Shown: in pieces, positions 48,177 to 57,807 of the stretch
Numbering within the stretch: the first letter of the stretch is position 1
Layout: every line of letters starts with the position of its first letter
Assembly (NCBI RefSeq): GCF_900177245.1
Contig: NZ_FXBM01000001.1
Span: 1,240,001 to 1,304,000, forward strand
Length of the DNA: 64,000 nucleotides
Direction of reading: 5' to 3'
Source: Rathayibacter oskolensis
Lineage (GTDB): Bacteria; Actinomycetota; Actinomycetes; Actinomycetales; Microbacteriaceae
The notes under the pieces: generated by a model
Database searches by the model: none
Seen by the model: only the letters and a program-made list of their open reading frames with translations
Told to the model about the DNA's origin: nothing
Translations under genes and position numbers: made by a program

Positions 48177-49235
48177 TCAGCGCCCCCAGGCCGCCGCTCC
48201 GCCGACCAGCGAGTCAGCCGCGATCCCCGCCGCCGCCGCACGATCGGCCGCGATCCGCGAGCGCACCCCGGAGGCGCAGTGCAGCACCAGGGGCCCCGCC
48301 GGCAGTGACGCCGGGTCGAACCGCGACATCGGCATCCGCACCGCCCCCGGCACGGTGGTCGTGCGGTCCTCGTCGTCCTCTCGCAGATCCACGACGGTCG
48401 GCGGATTCGGCCCCGCGAGCCGCTCGCGCAGCTCGGCCGCCGTCACGGACCCGGCCGCGGCGGCGACGCGCGGAACGGGAGGAACCGAACGGGCCAGCGG
48501 CAGCGTGGCCCAGCTGCCGTCGAGGGCGTCGTGCACCACGACCCGCCCGAACAGCGGCTCGCCCACGCCGGTGACCAGCTTCACGACCTCGCTCGCCATC
48601 GCCGACCCGATGGTCGCGCACAGCGTCCCGAGCACCCCGACGCTCGCGCAGCTGTCGGCGGAGTCCTCCGCTTCGGGATGCAGGGCCCGCAGCGTGACGC
48701 CTCCGCCCGGAGCGTCCGACCAGAACGTGGAGAGCTGCCCGTCGAAGCCGAGCGCCGACCCCCAGACGTGCGGCACCCCGGCGCGGGTGGTCGCGTCTGA
48801 CGCGAGGTAGCGCGACCCGAAGGTGTCGAACCCGTCGACCACGACGTCCCAGCCCGAGACCAGCTCGTCGGCGTTCGCCGAGGTGAACGCGACGGAGTAG
48901 GCGCGCGCGTCGATCCCGGGCGAGAGGCGGCGCGCGGTGTCGGCCGCGGACTCCGCCTTCGACCGCCCGAGGGAGTCGCTGTCGTGCGCGGTCTGCCGGG
49001 CGAGGTTCGAGGGCTCGACGACATCGGAGTCGACGATCCCCAGCCGCCCGACTCCCGCAGCGGCGAGCGCCGTGATCACCGGCGAGCCGATCCCGCCCGC
49101 TCCGAGCACCAGCACCCGAGCGTTCCGCAGCCGACGCTGCCCCGCCTCCCCGAACGGCGAGAGCCGGATCTGACGGGCGAAGCGCTCGCGCTCGTGCGCA
49201 TCGAGGGGAGCCCCGGGCTCGGTCGGCGTCGTCAT
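48177..49235 (-). CDS. moeB: MoeB/ThiF-type adenylyltransferase with rhodanese domain
   Basis: 352 residues: E1-like adenylation domain (~15-250) and a C-terminal rhodanese (~262-350). LVLGAGGIGSPVITAL (near 44) binds ATP, NLARQTAH is conserved, and the catalytic loop is DSCASVGVLGTLCAT. The rhodanese active Cys is in VLHCASGVRSR. Both CxxC pairs that hold zinc in MoeB/ThiF are missing. It should adenylate and sulfurate MoaD. The ATG overlaps the GNAT gene stop by 4 bp. Confidence 0.88.
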   Translation of the reverse strand: MTTPTEPGAPLDAHERERFARQIRLSPFGEAGQRRLRNARVLVLGAGGIGSPVITALAAAGVGRLGIVDSDVVEPSNLARQTAHDSDSLGRSKAESAADTARRLSPGIDARAYSVAFTSANADELVSGWDVVVDGFDTFGSRYLASDATTRAGVPHVWGSALGFDGQLSTFWSDAPGGGVTLRALHPEAEDSADSCASVGVLGTLCATIGSAMASEVVKLVTGVGEPLFGRVVVHDALDGSWATLPLARSVPPVPRVAAAAGSVTAAELRERLAGPNPPTVVDLREDDEDRTTTVPGAVRMPMSRFDPASLPAGPLVLHCASGVRSRIAADRAAAAGIAADSLVGGAAAWGR

Positions 49236-50311
49236 GAGAGGACCTTCTTCCACTGGCCCTCGAGGGCGACGGCGGTGAACCCGACCGACTCGTTCACCGA
49301 GAGCATCGGCCGGATCTCCTCCGCGTTCCAGGTGTAGACGGCCGGGCACCCGGGCGCCGTCGCCGAGAGGTGCTCGAGCGCGTCGAGCTTGAGGAGCATC
49401 CCGAGCCGGTGACCCCGGTGCTCCGGCACGACGAGCGTGTCGCCCCAGAGAGCGGGCCGGCCGGGGAGCACGTCGATCGTGCAGTAGCCCGCCAGCCGGC
49501 CGCTGGCACGGTGCAGGGCGGCGGAGACGAGCTCGATCCGCCCACCGGCAGCGGCGCCGCGCTCGTGGGCGAGGAGGCGCTCGCGGGTCCAGGTCTCCTC
49601 CGTCACCGACAGCCCGGCGGTCGGCGCCTGGATCGACATCGCGGAGCGGAGGCGGAGCAGGTCGTCGATCCACTCCTCCCCAGTCGCGCCGTGCCAGTGC
49701 AGCACCTCGTAGCCCTCGGCGTGCACGACGGCCGCGCGGCGCCGCTCCTCGGTCTCGATCGGATCGAGGGGGAGCCGGACGACGCTCACGCGCTCGACCT
49801 GCTCGAGCGCCCACCCCCGCGCCACGAGCCAGCGCGTGCCGGGGTCGTCGGAGGGGACGGAGCCGGCACCCGACAGCGGCTCGAGCCGGTCGCCCGGCGC
49901 GTCGGCCCGGTGCGCCGTCCAGGTCTGCAGCACCCGCCGGCCGAGCCCGACGGCGTCCGCGCTGAGCCGCTCGAGCAGCGCTGTGCCGACGCCCTGACGG
50001 CGCTCGTCGGGGAGCACCGCGAGCGACAGCCACGCGGCGTCGTCCCCCGGCTCCGCGCTCCAGTGCAGCTCGCCGCTGCCGACGGCGCGCCCGCCGGCCT
50101 CGGCCAGGTACGCGCGCCGGGGGGAGAAGTCGAGCTGCTGCCACTCCCCGAGGTTCGTCTCGGGCGGATAGCCGAGCTCGTCGGTCCCCGTGCCCTCGGC
50201 CTCGACGGCGTTCCCGATCGCGGTCAGTGCCACGAAGTCGTCCCAGCCGGCGGCGCCGGGGCGCTCCGGGATCGCGAGAGCGCGGATCCGGAGCGGCGGG
50301 GTGCGAGTCAC
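49232..50311 (-). CDS. tandem GNAT acetyltransferase
   Basis: 359 residues with two GNAT-like halves. The first (~20-190) has the acetyl-CoA loop LPDERRQGVGTALLERL near residue 128; the second (~200-355) has VVPEHRGHRLGMLLKLDAL near 302 and NESVGFTAV. The substrate is unknown; paired GNAT domains of this kind occur in mycothiol synthase-like and antibiotic or peptide acetylases, but I cannot assign one. GTG 50311 is supported by CAGACT (50323-50318, minus) ending 6 nt before it. ATGA overlap with the MoeB gene. Confidence 0.8.
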   Translation of the reverse strand: MTRTPPLRIRALAIPERPGAAGWDDFVALTAIGNAVEAEGTGTDELGYPPETNLGEWQQLDFSPRRAYLAEAGGRAVGSGELHWSAEPGDDAAWLSLAVLPDERRQGVGTALLERLSADAVGLGRRVLQTWTAHRADAPGDRLEPLSGAGSVPSDDPGTRWLVARGWALEQVERVSVVRLPLDPIETEERRRAAVVHAEGYEVLHWHGATGEEWIDDLLRLRSAMSIQAPTAGLSVTEETWTRERLLAHERGAAAGGRIELVSAALHRASGRLAGYCTIDVLPGRPALWGDTLVVPEHRGHRLGMLLKLDALEHLSATAPGCPAVYTWNAEEIRPMLSVNESVGFTAVALEGQWKKVLS

Positions 50312-50493
50312 CCGTCCAGTCTGCACGCCGACCGGCCGATCGATCTGGCGCAGACGGCCCGCTCGACTCCGTCCGTCGGGGCGTTCGTGCCGGATCGACC
50401 GGTCGCCGTGAGGAGAGCGCGCCCGCCTCCCGGGCCGGAGCGGCACCGTCGACTACCGTAGGAAGCGTTTTCGACCGGGAGCGAGGCGGGCGG

Positions 50494-53400
50494 GTGTATC
50501 TGAAGAGCCTGACCCTCAAGGGGTTCAAGTCCTTCGCTCAGCCGACCACGTTCGCCTTCGAGCCCGGAGTCACCTGCGTCGTGGGCCCGAACGGCTCGGG
50601 CAAGAGCAATGTCGTCGACGCTCTCGCCTGGGTGATGGGGGAGCAGGGTGCGAAGACCCTCCGCGGCGGCAAGATGGAGGACGTCATCTTCGCCGGCACC
50701 TCCACCCGCGGGCCGCTCGGCCGTGCGGAGGTCGCGCTCACCATCGACAACGCCGACGGCGCCCTGCCGATCGAGTACACCGAGGTGACGATCACGCGCA
50801 CGCTGTTCCGCAACGGCGGCAGCGAGTACGCGATCAACGGCCGCTCGTGCCGGCTCCTCGACGTTCAGGAGCTGCTGAGCGACTCCGGGCTCGGCCGCGA
50901 GATGCACGTCATCGTCGGACAGGGCCAGCTCGACGCGGTGCTGCACGCGACCCCGGAGGAGCGCCGCGGCTTCATCGAGGAGGCCGCCGGGATCCTCAAG
51001 CACCGCCGCCGCAAGGAGAAGACCCTCCGCAAGCTCGACGCCATGCAGGCGAACCTGACGCGGCTCTCCGATCTCGCCGGTGAGATCCGGCGCCAGCTGA
51101 AGCCCCTGGGGCGGCAGGCGGAGGTGGCACGCCAGGCGCAGACGATCGCCGCAGTCGTCCGCGACGCGCGCGCCCGCCTCCTCGCCGACGACGTGGTGAC
51201 CCTCCGCACCGCGCTCGACGGCTTCGCCCGCTCCGAGAGCGAGCGGCACAGTGAGCGCATCGTGCTGCAGGAGAGGCTCGAGCAGTCGACGCTGCGGATG
51301 GCGCGCATCGAGTCCGCGATGGTCGGCGACGCGGTCGACGACGCCCGGCGCACGACGTTCGAGCTCGAGTCGGTGCAGGAGCGGCTGCGCAACCTCTCCG
51401 CACTCGCGGGCCAGCGCCTCGCCCTGCTCGAAGCAGAGGAGGAGCGGCCGTCGGCAGAGCCCCGCGTCACCCCGGCGATGCTCGAGGAGGCGCGCGACGA
51501 GCTGGACCGGCTGCGGCAGGCCGTGCTCGACGCCGAGGCGGCGTGGACCGCGTCGCAGCAGGCGACCCTCCGGGCCCGACGGGCGCTGGACGCCGTCGAC
51601 GAGGAGATCTCGGCGCAGTCGGCCCTGGTCTCGCGTCACGACCTCGAGATCTCGAAGCTCACCGGTCAGGCCGACACGGCCGCCTCCCGGCTGGCGGCGG
51701 TCCGCGGCGAGGTCCTGCGCGCGCAGAACACGCTCGACTCCGCGGTGCAGCGCAGGGAGTCGGCCCAGCGGCAGCTCGACGCCCTCGAGGACGAGATCGG
51801 GGAGGCAGGCGGCGGCACGGACGCCTCCCTCGACGAGAGCTACGAGCTCGCGCAGTCGGCGGTCTTCGAGGCGGAGGGCGAGATCGAGCGGCTCCGCGAG
51901 GAGCTGCACACGCTCGAGCGCGAGCGCGATGCGCTGGCCGCGCGCAGGAGCGCGCTCTCGCTCGCCCTCGACGTCTCCGACGGGTCGGCGGAGCTCATGG
52001 GCCTCCGACTCGACGGCATCGGCGCGCGCGTGGCGGAGCGCATCCAGGTGCGCGCCGGCTACGAGGCCGCGATCGCCGCAGCGCTCGGGGCCGCCGCCGA
52101 CGCCGTCCTCGCCTTCACCGCCGACGCCGCCGAGGCCGCGCTCGACGAGGCGGCCCGACGCGAGCTCGGCCGGGTGGAGCTCCTCATCGCAGACGCGTCG
52201 CGTCGACCGCTCGAGCTGGCCGTGCCGGCGGGCGCGGTCCGCGCGGGCGACGTCGTCACCGCCCCGGCGGGCGTTCTCGCGCTCCTCGAGCAGATCGTCG
52301 TCGTCGACGATCTCGACGCGGCGCGACGGGTCTGGCCGGCGCTCGCCGGAGGAGCCCACCCCGTCACCGTGGTCACCCGCGACGGCGCGGTGCTCTCCGA
52401 CGTCGTCCTGAGCGGCGGATCCGGCGGCCAGCGCAGCCGACTCGAGCTCGTCTCCGATCGCGACTCCGCGGCGCGCCGACTCGACGAGGTCGAGGGGAGC
52501 ATCGACCGCCTCCGCTTCGAGCTCGCCGAGCAGACGGGGGCGCTCACGGGGGCGAAGGAGCAGTCGCGCGCCGCCCTCTCGGCGCTGCGCGAGCACGACG
52601 CGGCGCGAGCCGCGCACACCGAGCGGCTCGGGCGCGTGCGCGCTCAACTCGAGGCGGCGGCCGGCGAGCACGGACGCGGCGAGAAGGCGCTCGCGATCGC
52701 CTCCGAGCGGGTCGGCGATGCGGAGCGCGCCGCCCAGAAGGCGAAGAGCGAGCTCGACGTCGCGCGCTCCCGTCCGAGGCCGATCCTCGACGTGAGCGCG
52801 CGCGACGGACTCCAGCGCGACGTCGACGCCGCTCGCGAGCGCGAGATCGAGGCGCGACTCGGAGTCGAGACCGCCAAGGAGCGCGTGCGGGCCGAGCAGT
52901 CCCGCGGCGAGGCGCTCGAGCGCCAGCTCGCCGCCGACAGGGCCGCCGCCGACGAGGCCGCCCGACGCGCTGTGGTCCGCCGCCGTCGTCTCGAGGCCGC
53001 CACGGACGTGACGGGCGCGATCCCGGCCGTGCTCGCCTCCGTCGACCGCTCGGTGCAGCAGGCCCGCGCCGAGCTGGTGCAGGCCGAGGCCGCGCGGTCG
53101 CAGCAGAACGAGGAGCTCCACGCGCTGCGGCGGGAGGAGGGGGCGCTCCGCGACCGCCTCCAGTCGGTGACCGAGAGCGTGCACGGACTCGAGCTGCAGA
53201 TCTACGAGAAGCGCCTGCAGCTGTCCGGTCTGCTCGAGCGGGCGGGGTCGGAGCTCGGTCTGGTCGAGGACGTGCTGGTCGCCGAGTACGGCCCCGAGGT
53301 GGCCGTCCCCGACGAGACCGACGACGAGGCGCCCTCGCGGCCGTTCGTCCGCGACGAGCAGCGCAGGCGCCTCGAGAAGGCCGAGAGGCAGCTCGCGCAG

Positions 53401-54006
53401 CTGGGCCGCGTCAATCCGCTCGCCCTCGAGGAGTTCGCCGCACTCGAGCAGCGCCACCTCTTCCTCACGGAGCAGCTCACCGACCTCACCGACACCCGCC
53501 GCGATCTGCTGACGATCATCGACGAGCTCGACGAGACCATGCAGACCGTGTTCGCCTCGGCCTTCGACGACACCCAGGCGGCCTTCGCCGACGTGTTCCC
53601 GGTGCTCTTCCCGGGCGGCACGGGGAGCATCCGGCTGACCGACCCCGACAACCTGCTGACCACCGGCATCGAGGTCGCGGTGCGCCCGGCCGGCAAGAAG
53701 ATCGAGCGGCTGTCGCTGCTCTCGGGAGGCGAGCGCTCGCTCGCGGCGGTGGCCTTCATGGTCGCGATCTTCAAGTCGCGGCCGAGCCCGTTCTACATCA
53801 TGGACGAGGTGGAGGCGGCGCTGGACGACGCCAACCTGGGGCGCCTCCTGAGCATCTTCCAGGACCTCCGGACCTCGAGTCAGCTGATCGTGATCACCCA
53901 CCAGAAGCGCACGATGGAGATCGCGGACGCGCTCTACGGCGTCTCGATGCGCCAGGACGGCGTGTCGGCCGTGGTCGGGCAGCGGGTGGAGGCGCCGGCG
54001 GGCTGA
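50494..54006 (+). CDS. smc: chromosome segregation ATPase SMC
   Basis: 1170 residues. Condensin core: N-terminal ATPase half with Walker A GPNGSGKSNVVDAL (near 32), coiled coil ~170-500, hinge ~510-660 (GLRLDGIGARVAERI), second coiled coil to ~1010, and C-terminal ABC signature LSLLSGGERSLAAVAF with Walker B FYIMDEVEAALDD. GTG 50494 gives the standard start YLKSLTLKGFKSF. A TACCGT hexamer near 50454 may be its promoter. Usually follows rnc-mutM directly; here 27 kb lies between. Confidence 0.97.
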   Translation: MYLKSLTLKGFKSFAQPTTFAFEPGVTCVVGPNGSGKSNVVDALAWVMGEQGAKTLRGGKMEDVIFAGTSTRGPLGRAEVALTIDNADGALPIEYTEVTITRTLFRNGGSEYAINGRSCRLLDVQELLSDSGLGREMHVIVGQGQLDAVLHATPEERRGFIEEAAGILKHRRRKEKTLRKLDAMQANLTRLSDLAGEIRRQLKPLGRQAEVARQAQTIAAVVRDARARLLADDVVTLRTALDGFARSESERHSERIVLQERLEQSTLRMARIESAMVGDAVDDARRTTFELESVQERLRNLSALAGQRLALLEAEEERPSAEPRVTPAMLEEARDELDRLRQAVLDAEAAWTASQQATLRARRALDAVDEEISAQSALVSRHDLEISKLTGQADTAASRLAAVRGEVLRAQNTLDSAVQRRESAQRQLDALEDEIGEAGGGTDASLDESYELAQSAVFEAEGEIERLREELHTLERERDALAARRSALSLALDVSDGSAELMGLRLDGIGARVAERIQVRAGYEAAIAAALGAAADAVLAFTADAAEAALDEAARRELGRVELLIADASRRPLELAVPAGAVRAGDVVTAPAGVLALLEQIVVVDDLDAARRVWPALAGGAHPVTVVTRDGAVLSDVVLSGGSGGQRSRLELVSDRDSAARRLDEVEGSIDRLRFELAEQTGALTGAKEQSRAALSALREHDAARAAHTERLGRVRAQLEAAAGEHGRGEKALAIASERVGDAERAAQKAKSELDVARSRPRPILDVSARDGLQRDVDAAREREIEARLGVETAKERVRAEQSRGEALERQLAADRAAADEAARRAVVRRRRLEAATDVTGAIPAVLASVDRSVQQARAELVQAEAARSQQNEELHALRREEGALRDRLQSVTESVHGLELQIYEKRLQLSGLLERAGSELGLVEDVLVAEYGPEVAVPDETDDEAPSRPFVRDEQRRRLEKAERQLAQLGRVNPLALEEFAALEQRHLFLTEQLTDLTDTRRDLLTIIDELDETMQTVFASAFDDTQAAFADVFPVLFPGGTGSIRLTDPDNLLTTGIEVAVRPAGKKIERLSLLSGGERSLAAVAFMVAIFKSRPSPFYIMDEVEAALDDANLGRLLSIFQDLRTSSQLIVITHQKRTMEIADALYGVSMRQDGVSAVVGQRVEAPAG

Positions 54007-54014
54007 CGGAGCAC

Positions 54015-54085
54015 GTGCGGTGTGCGGGCACCCGTGCGGTTGTGCAGGTCTGTGAGGCTCGCAGGTGCCTGTGCGGTGTGCAGGC
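54015..54085 (+). repeat. 19-bp repeat array, locus C (one arm)
   Basis: Units of the form GTGCGGTGTGCAGG start at 54015, 54034, 54052 and 54071, periods 19, 18 and 19. Only the left-type orientation is clear; CCTGTCTGACCTGTC after it may be a worn right arm. It lies just after smc. The 54007-54315 gap holds this and the lacI-type promoter. Confidence 0.6.
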
Positions 54086-54302
54086 ACGAGCCTGTCTGAC
54101 CTGTCCCGGGGATCTGGGGCGTCAACGAGTACGCGAGACTGTCCCGCTACCAAGCCGAGCTCGCCGAGCGGACGAACAGATCACGACCCGCACCGACACC
54201 GGCCGCGCGAGCGTGCTCAGCTCTCCCTCATCCTCCGCACCCGCCGAGTCGAGTCCGACGAGGATGCACTCTCCGCCGCGGCGTCCGGGCCGAGCGCCGC
54301 GC

Positions 54303-54308
54303 TAATCT
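54303..54308 (+). promoter_or_regulatory. -10 element of the LacI-family gene
   Basis: TAATCT ends 7 nt before ATG 54316, consistent with a leaderless transcript or one starting one base upstream. Confidence 0.45.
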
Positions 54309-54315
54309 GGGCCGC

Positions 54316-55323
54316 ATGCGCGCAACCGTCCGGGACGTCGCCACTCGTGCCGGGGTGAGCCCGAAGACCGTCTCGAACGTCATCAACGGCGTCGTCTTCG
54401 TGAGGCCCGGCACCCGGGAGCGCGTCGAGGCCGCCATCGCCGACCTGCACTACGTGCCCAACCTCAGCGCGCGTGGTCTGCGCAACGGCCGCACCGGTGC
54501 GGTCGCCCTCGCGTTCCCCGACCTGACCACCGAGTACTCCGCCGCCATGCTCGACAATTTCGTCGAGGCTGCCCATGAGCGCGGGTGGTCGATCCAGATG
54601 GAGCAGACCGGCAGGCGTCCCGACCGCGAAGGGGAACTGCTCTCGCGTGCGCGCGAGCACCTCATCGACGGCCTCATCCTCAACCCGGTCAGCCTGAGAC
54701 TGAGCGCCATCGTCGGTACCGCCGAGCTGCCACCGATCGTCGTGATCGGCGAGGTGGAGCAGGATCTCGTCGACAGGGTCGCCGTCGACAGCGTCGCCGC
54801 CGCTCGGGAGATGACCGAGCACCTCCTCGCGCGCGGCCATCGGCGTATCGCGGTCGTCGGAACGGACGGCCCCGACTCCGATCGGGCGTCAGCGCGAGCG
54901 CGGACGCAGGGCTACCGCGAGGCCTTGGCGGCCGCGGGTGTGCCGAACGACCGGGCCCTCGAGATCATGACGGAGGACTGGGTTCCGAGCGTGGCAGGGG
55001 AAGCGTTCGCCCGCGCGCTCGACGCGGGAGTCGAGATGGATGCCGTCTTCTGCTTCACCGACTCCATGGCGGTGGGAGTTCTGAGCATCCTGTTCGCTCG
55101 GCACATCCGGGTGCCGGAGCAGATCGCCGTCGCCGGCTTCGACGACGTGCGCGGCGGCCGCTTCGCTTCCCCGCCGCTGACCACGGTCTCCTTCGACAAG
55201 CGCGCCTTCGCTGAGACCACGCTGTCGATGCTTGCGGAGCGGATCGCCGACCGGTCCCTCCCACCGCGCCAGATCTTCATCCCGCACGAGATCATCGCGC
55301 GGGCGTCCACCGCGACGGACTGA
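54316..55323 (+). CDS. LacI-family transcriptional regulator
   Basis: 335 residues. N-terminal HTH TVRDVATRAGVSPKTVSNVI with hinge helix LSARGLRNGRTG, then a periplasmic-binding-protein-like effector domain (~65-330; DSVAAAREMTEHLLARGHRRIAVVG, shown in part). It probably represses the following arabinoside operon, binding the palindrome at 55375. Effector likely arabinose or an arabino-oligosaccharide, by context only. Confidence 0.9.
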   Translation: MRATVRDVATRAGVSPKTVSNVINGVVFVRPGTRERVEAAIADLHYVPNLSARGLRNGRTGAVALAFPDLTTEYSAAMLDNFVEAAHERGWSIQMEQTGRRPDREGELLSRAREHLIDGLILNPVSLRLSAIVGTAELPPIVVIGEVEQDLVDRVAVDSVAAAREMTEHLLARGHRRIAVVGTDGPDSDRASARARTQGYREALAAAGVPNDRALEIMTEDWVPSVAGEAFARALDAGVEMDAVFCFTDSMAVGVLSILFARHIRVPEQIAVAGFDDVRGGRFASPPLTTVSFDKRAFAETTLSMLAERIADRSLPPRQIFIPHEIIARASTATD

Positions 55324-55365
55324 GCCGCCACGGATTGATTCTGCGAGGAGTTTCGCAAGAAGTCC

Positions 55366-55393
55366 TTGACCTCCCGTTACAACGATGTAACGC
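55366..55393 (+). promoter_or_regulatory. promoter and LacI-type operator of the arabinoside operon
   Basis: TTGACC (55366-55371) is a good -35. CGTTACA-ACGA-TGTAACG (55375-55392) has perfect 7-bp arms and lies between -35 and the likely -10 (TAACGC, 55388-55393). A repressor bound here would block RNA polymerase, fitting control by the LacI protein encoded 50 nt upstream. Confidence 0.65.
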
Positions 55394-55479
55394 TGCTGAT
55401 CAAGCGCTATGACCGACTCGCTCGCGGGCCGTCGAACACAGTTCCGTCACTCGCGCTGCCACACGACGAGGAGGTCGAC

Positions 55480-56814
55480 ATGGTGTCACAATTCACCCGA
55501 CGGGCATTTCTGGGCGGTTCTCTCGCCGCGGCGAGCACTCTTGCGCTCGCCGGCTGCGCAGGCAGTCCGGTCGGAGCCGGGCTCTTCGGCAGCCCGCTGA
55601 ACCCCGAACAGCTCATCTTCTGGAGCCTCTTCGGCGGCGGCGACGGCAGCCGGATGCAGGAGATGGAGGCAGGCTACGCGGAAGAGAACGGCGGCCCCGG
55701 CTCGCTCCAGTCCACCGTCTTCGCGTGGGGCAACCCGTACTACTCCAAACTGACGCTCGCCACCGTAGGCAACAAGCCGCCGGACGTCGCGGTCGCGCAC
55801 CTCACGCGGGCGAAGCCGCTGTACGAAGGCGGAATCCTCGACCCGATCACGGAAGAGGACCTCGCATCGGTCGGCATGTCCTCCACCGACTTCAACCCGG
55901 CCTCCTGGGACGCCCAGAAGACAGACGGCAAGAACATAGCGATCCCGCTCGACACCCACCCGCTCGTGATGTTCTTCAACTCCGACATCTGCGGCCAGGC
56001 GGGGCTGCTGGATCCCGACGGGAAGCTGAAAGACCTCACCGGCCTCGAGACGTTCGAATCCGCGCTCGACGCGATCGCCAGGGTCACCGGCGGCACGGCG
56101 ATCACCTTCGGGAACGTCAATGAGACCGCGACTCCCTGGCGTGTGTTCTGGACGCTCTACAACCAGATCGACGGCGTGACGCCGTTCCTCTCCGACAACG
56201 GAGCGACGATCTCGGTCGACGAGGATGCCTTCCTCCTGGTGACCACGAAGATCCAGGACTGGGTGAACAAGGGCTGGCTGAACACGGGCCTCGACTACGC
56301 CGGTGCGCAGACGGCGATGTTCACGGGACAGTCCGGCATCTTCCTCCAGGGGGAGTGGGAGATCACCACGGCGCAGTCGATCGAGGGCCTCACCTTCGGG
56401 ATGGTGCCGGTTCCGCAACTGTTCGACAGACCGGCCGTGCAGGCCGACTCCCACACCTTCGTTCTGCCTCGCAAGGACCGCACCCCGGAGCAGCGCCTGC
56501 AGGCGATGGGCTTCATCAAGTCGATGCTCGACCAAGGCCAGACCTGGGCGATGGGCGGCCACGTGCCCGCGTATCTTCCGACCCTCGAGAGCGCCGACTA
56601 CAAGGCGCTCGAGCCTCAAGCCGACTACTCGTCCGCGGCCGACTACGCCGTCTACGACGACCCGGCCTGGTACGGCGGATCAGGATCGACCTTCGAGGTC
56701 ACCGTGGGCGCGCAGCTCGCACTCGTCCAGCAGCTGTCGCTGTCGCCCGAGGGTGCCCTGAAGGCCATCAAGGATCAGCTCGCGATCTACACGAACACCC
56801 CCAGCCCTCTCTGA
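55480..56814 (+). CDS. ABC sugar-binding lipoprotein, arabinoside importer
   Basis: 444-residue extracellular receptor (SBP family 1). The signal has a twin-arginine-like TRRAFLGGS and lipobox ALAGC (Cys ~27), so it may be exported folded by Tat and then lipidated. Mature domain: IFWSLFGGGDGSRMQEM, DVAVAHLTRAKPLYEGG, FLQGEWEITTAQS. GAGGAGG precedes ATG 55480 at 5 nt; the in-frame 55366 start overlaps the promoter. No ATPase gene is in the operon, so a shared MsiK/MalK-type ATPase elsewhere is expected. Confidence 0.88.
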   Translation: MVSQFTRRAFLGGSLAAASTLALAGCAGSPVGAGLFGSPLNPEQLIFWSLFGGGDGSRMQEMEAGYAEENGGPGSLQSTVFAWGNPYYSKLTLATVGNKPPDVAVAHLTRAKPLYEGGILDPITEEDLASVGMSSTDFNPASWDAQKTDGKNIAIPLDTHPLVMFFNSDICGQAGLLDPDGKLKDLTGLETFESALDAIARVTGGTAITFGNVNETATPWRVFWTLYNQIDGVTPFLSDNGATISVDEDAFLLVTTKIQDWVNKGWLNTGLDYAGAQTAMFTGQSGIFLQGEWEITTAQSIEGLTFGMVPVPQLFDRPAVQADSHTFVLPRKDRTPEQRLQAMGFIKSMLDQGQTWAMGGHVPAYLPTLESADYKALEPQADYSSAADYAVYDDPAWYGGSGSTFEVTVGAQLALVQQLSLSPEGALKAIKDQLAIYTNTPSPL

Positions 56815-56851
56815 CCCGCTCTCGACCGCTGACCCCTGGAGGTACAACGAC

Positions 56852-57805
56852 GTGACCGCCGCACCTGCACTCATCCGCCCCGCCCCGACATCGCCATCGA
56901 GTCGCGGCACCACGGGATCCCGCCGCACCCGCGGCGAGAGCCGGGGAGCCTGGCTCTTCATCGCTCCCTTCGGACTCTTCTATCTGGCCTTCCTCCTCGG
57001 GCCGGCCGTCTGGATGGCCATCTCCAGCTTCTTCAACACCTCGACAGTGCGAACGGGCCTGGGCTCGTTCGCCGGCTTCGCGAACTACACCGAGATGCTC
57101 TCGCGCGCCGACTTCTGGAGCGCGATGTGGCACACGCTCCAGTTCACGCTGTACACGGTGCCTCCGCTCGTGATCATCGCCTTCGTCTTCGCGATCCTCA
57201 CCAACCGGGTTCGGCACGGGCAGTGGTTCTTCCGCCTCGCGTTCTTCCTGCCGTACATCCTCCCGTCGGCGACCATCTCGCTGATCTGGCTGTTCATCTT
57301 CACGCCGGGCACGGGCCTGTGGGCGACTGCGCAGGGCTGGTTCGGTATCACCGGCGCAACCGGCGTGCTGGCGGACCCCAACACCGCGATGATCGGTATC
57401 GCGGTCGCCACCGTCTGGTGGACTCTCGGCTTCAACTTCGTGCTCTACCTCGCCGGACTCCAGGAGATCCCGCGTGAGCTGTACGAAGCCGCGGCCATCG
57501 ACGGGGCAACGCCCTGGCAGCAGATCCGCTTCATCACGCTGCCGCTGCTGAACCGCACCACGACGCTCGTGATCCTGCTGCAGATCATCGCGTCCCTGAA
57601 GATCTTCGACCAGGTCTACCTGATGACGTCCGGCGGCCCCGGCATCTCGACCCAGGTCGCACTCGGACTCGTCACGAACGTCGGCTTCACCGACAACCGC
57701 TTGGGCGCGGCCTCCGCCGCATCGGTCCTCCTCCTCATCGTCATCGTCGCCATCGCGCTGATCCGTCAGTACATCGACCGCGCTGCCACCCGAAAGGCGG
57801 CCTGA
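56852..57805 (+). CDS. ABC sugar permease (MalF/UgpA-type)
   Basis: 317 residues with six membrane segments (~33-55, 95-118, 130-152, 180-200, 235-255, 285-305). EAA loop: IPRELYEAAAIDGATPWQQI near residue 208. The N-terminus is a Ser/Arg/Gly-rich cytoplasmic tail. GGAGG at 56838-56842 precedes GTG 56852. Pairs with the next permease. Confidence 0.9.
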   Translation: MTAAPALIRPAPTSPSSRGTTGSRRTRGESRGAWLFIAPFGLFYLAFLLGPAVWMAISSFFNTSTVRTGLGSFAGFANYTEMLSRADFWSAMWHTLQFTLYTVPPLVIIAFVFAILTNRVRHGQWFFRLAFFLPYILPSATISLIWLFIFTPGTGLWATAQGWFGITGATGVLADPNTAMIGIAVATVWWTLGFNFVLYLAGLQEIPRELYEAAAIDGATPWQQIRFITLPLLNRTTTLVILLQIIASLKIFDQVYLMTSGGPGISTQVALGLVTNVGFTDNRLGAASAASVLLLIVIVAIALIRQYIDRAATRKAA

Positions 57806-57807
57806 TC

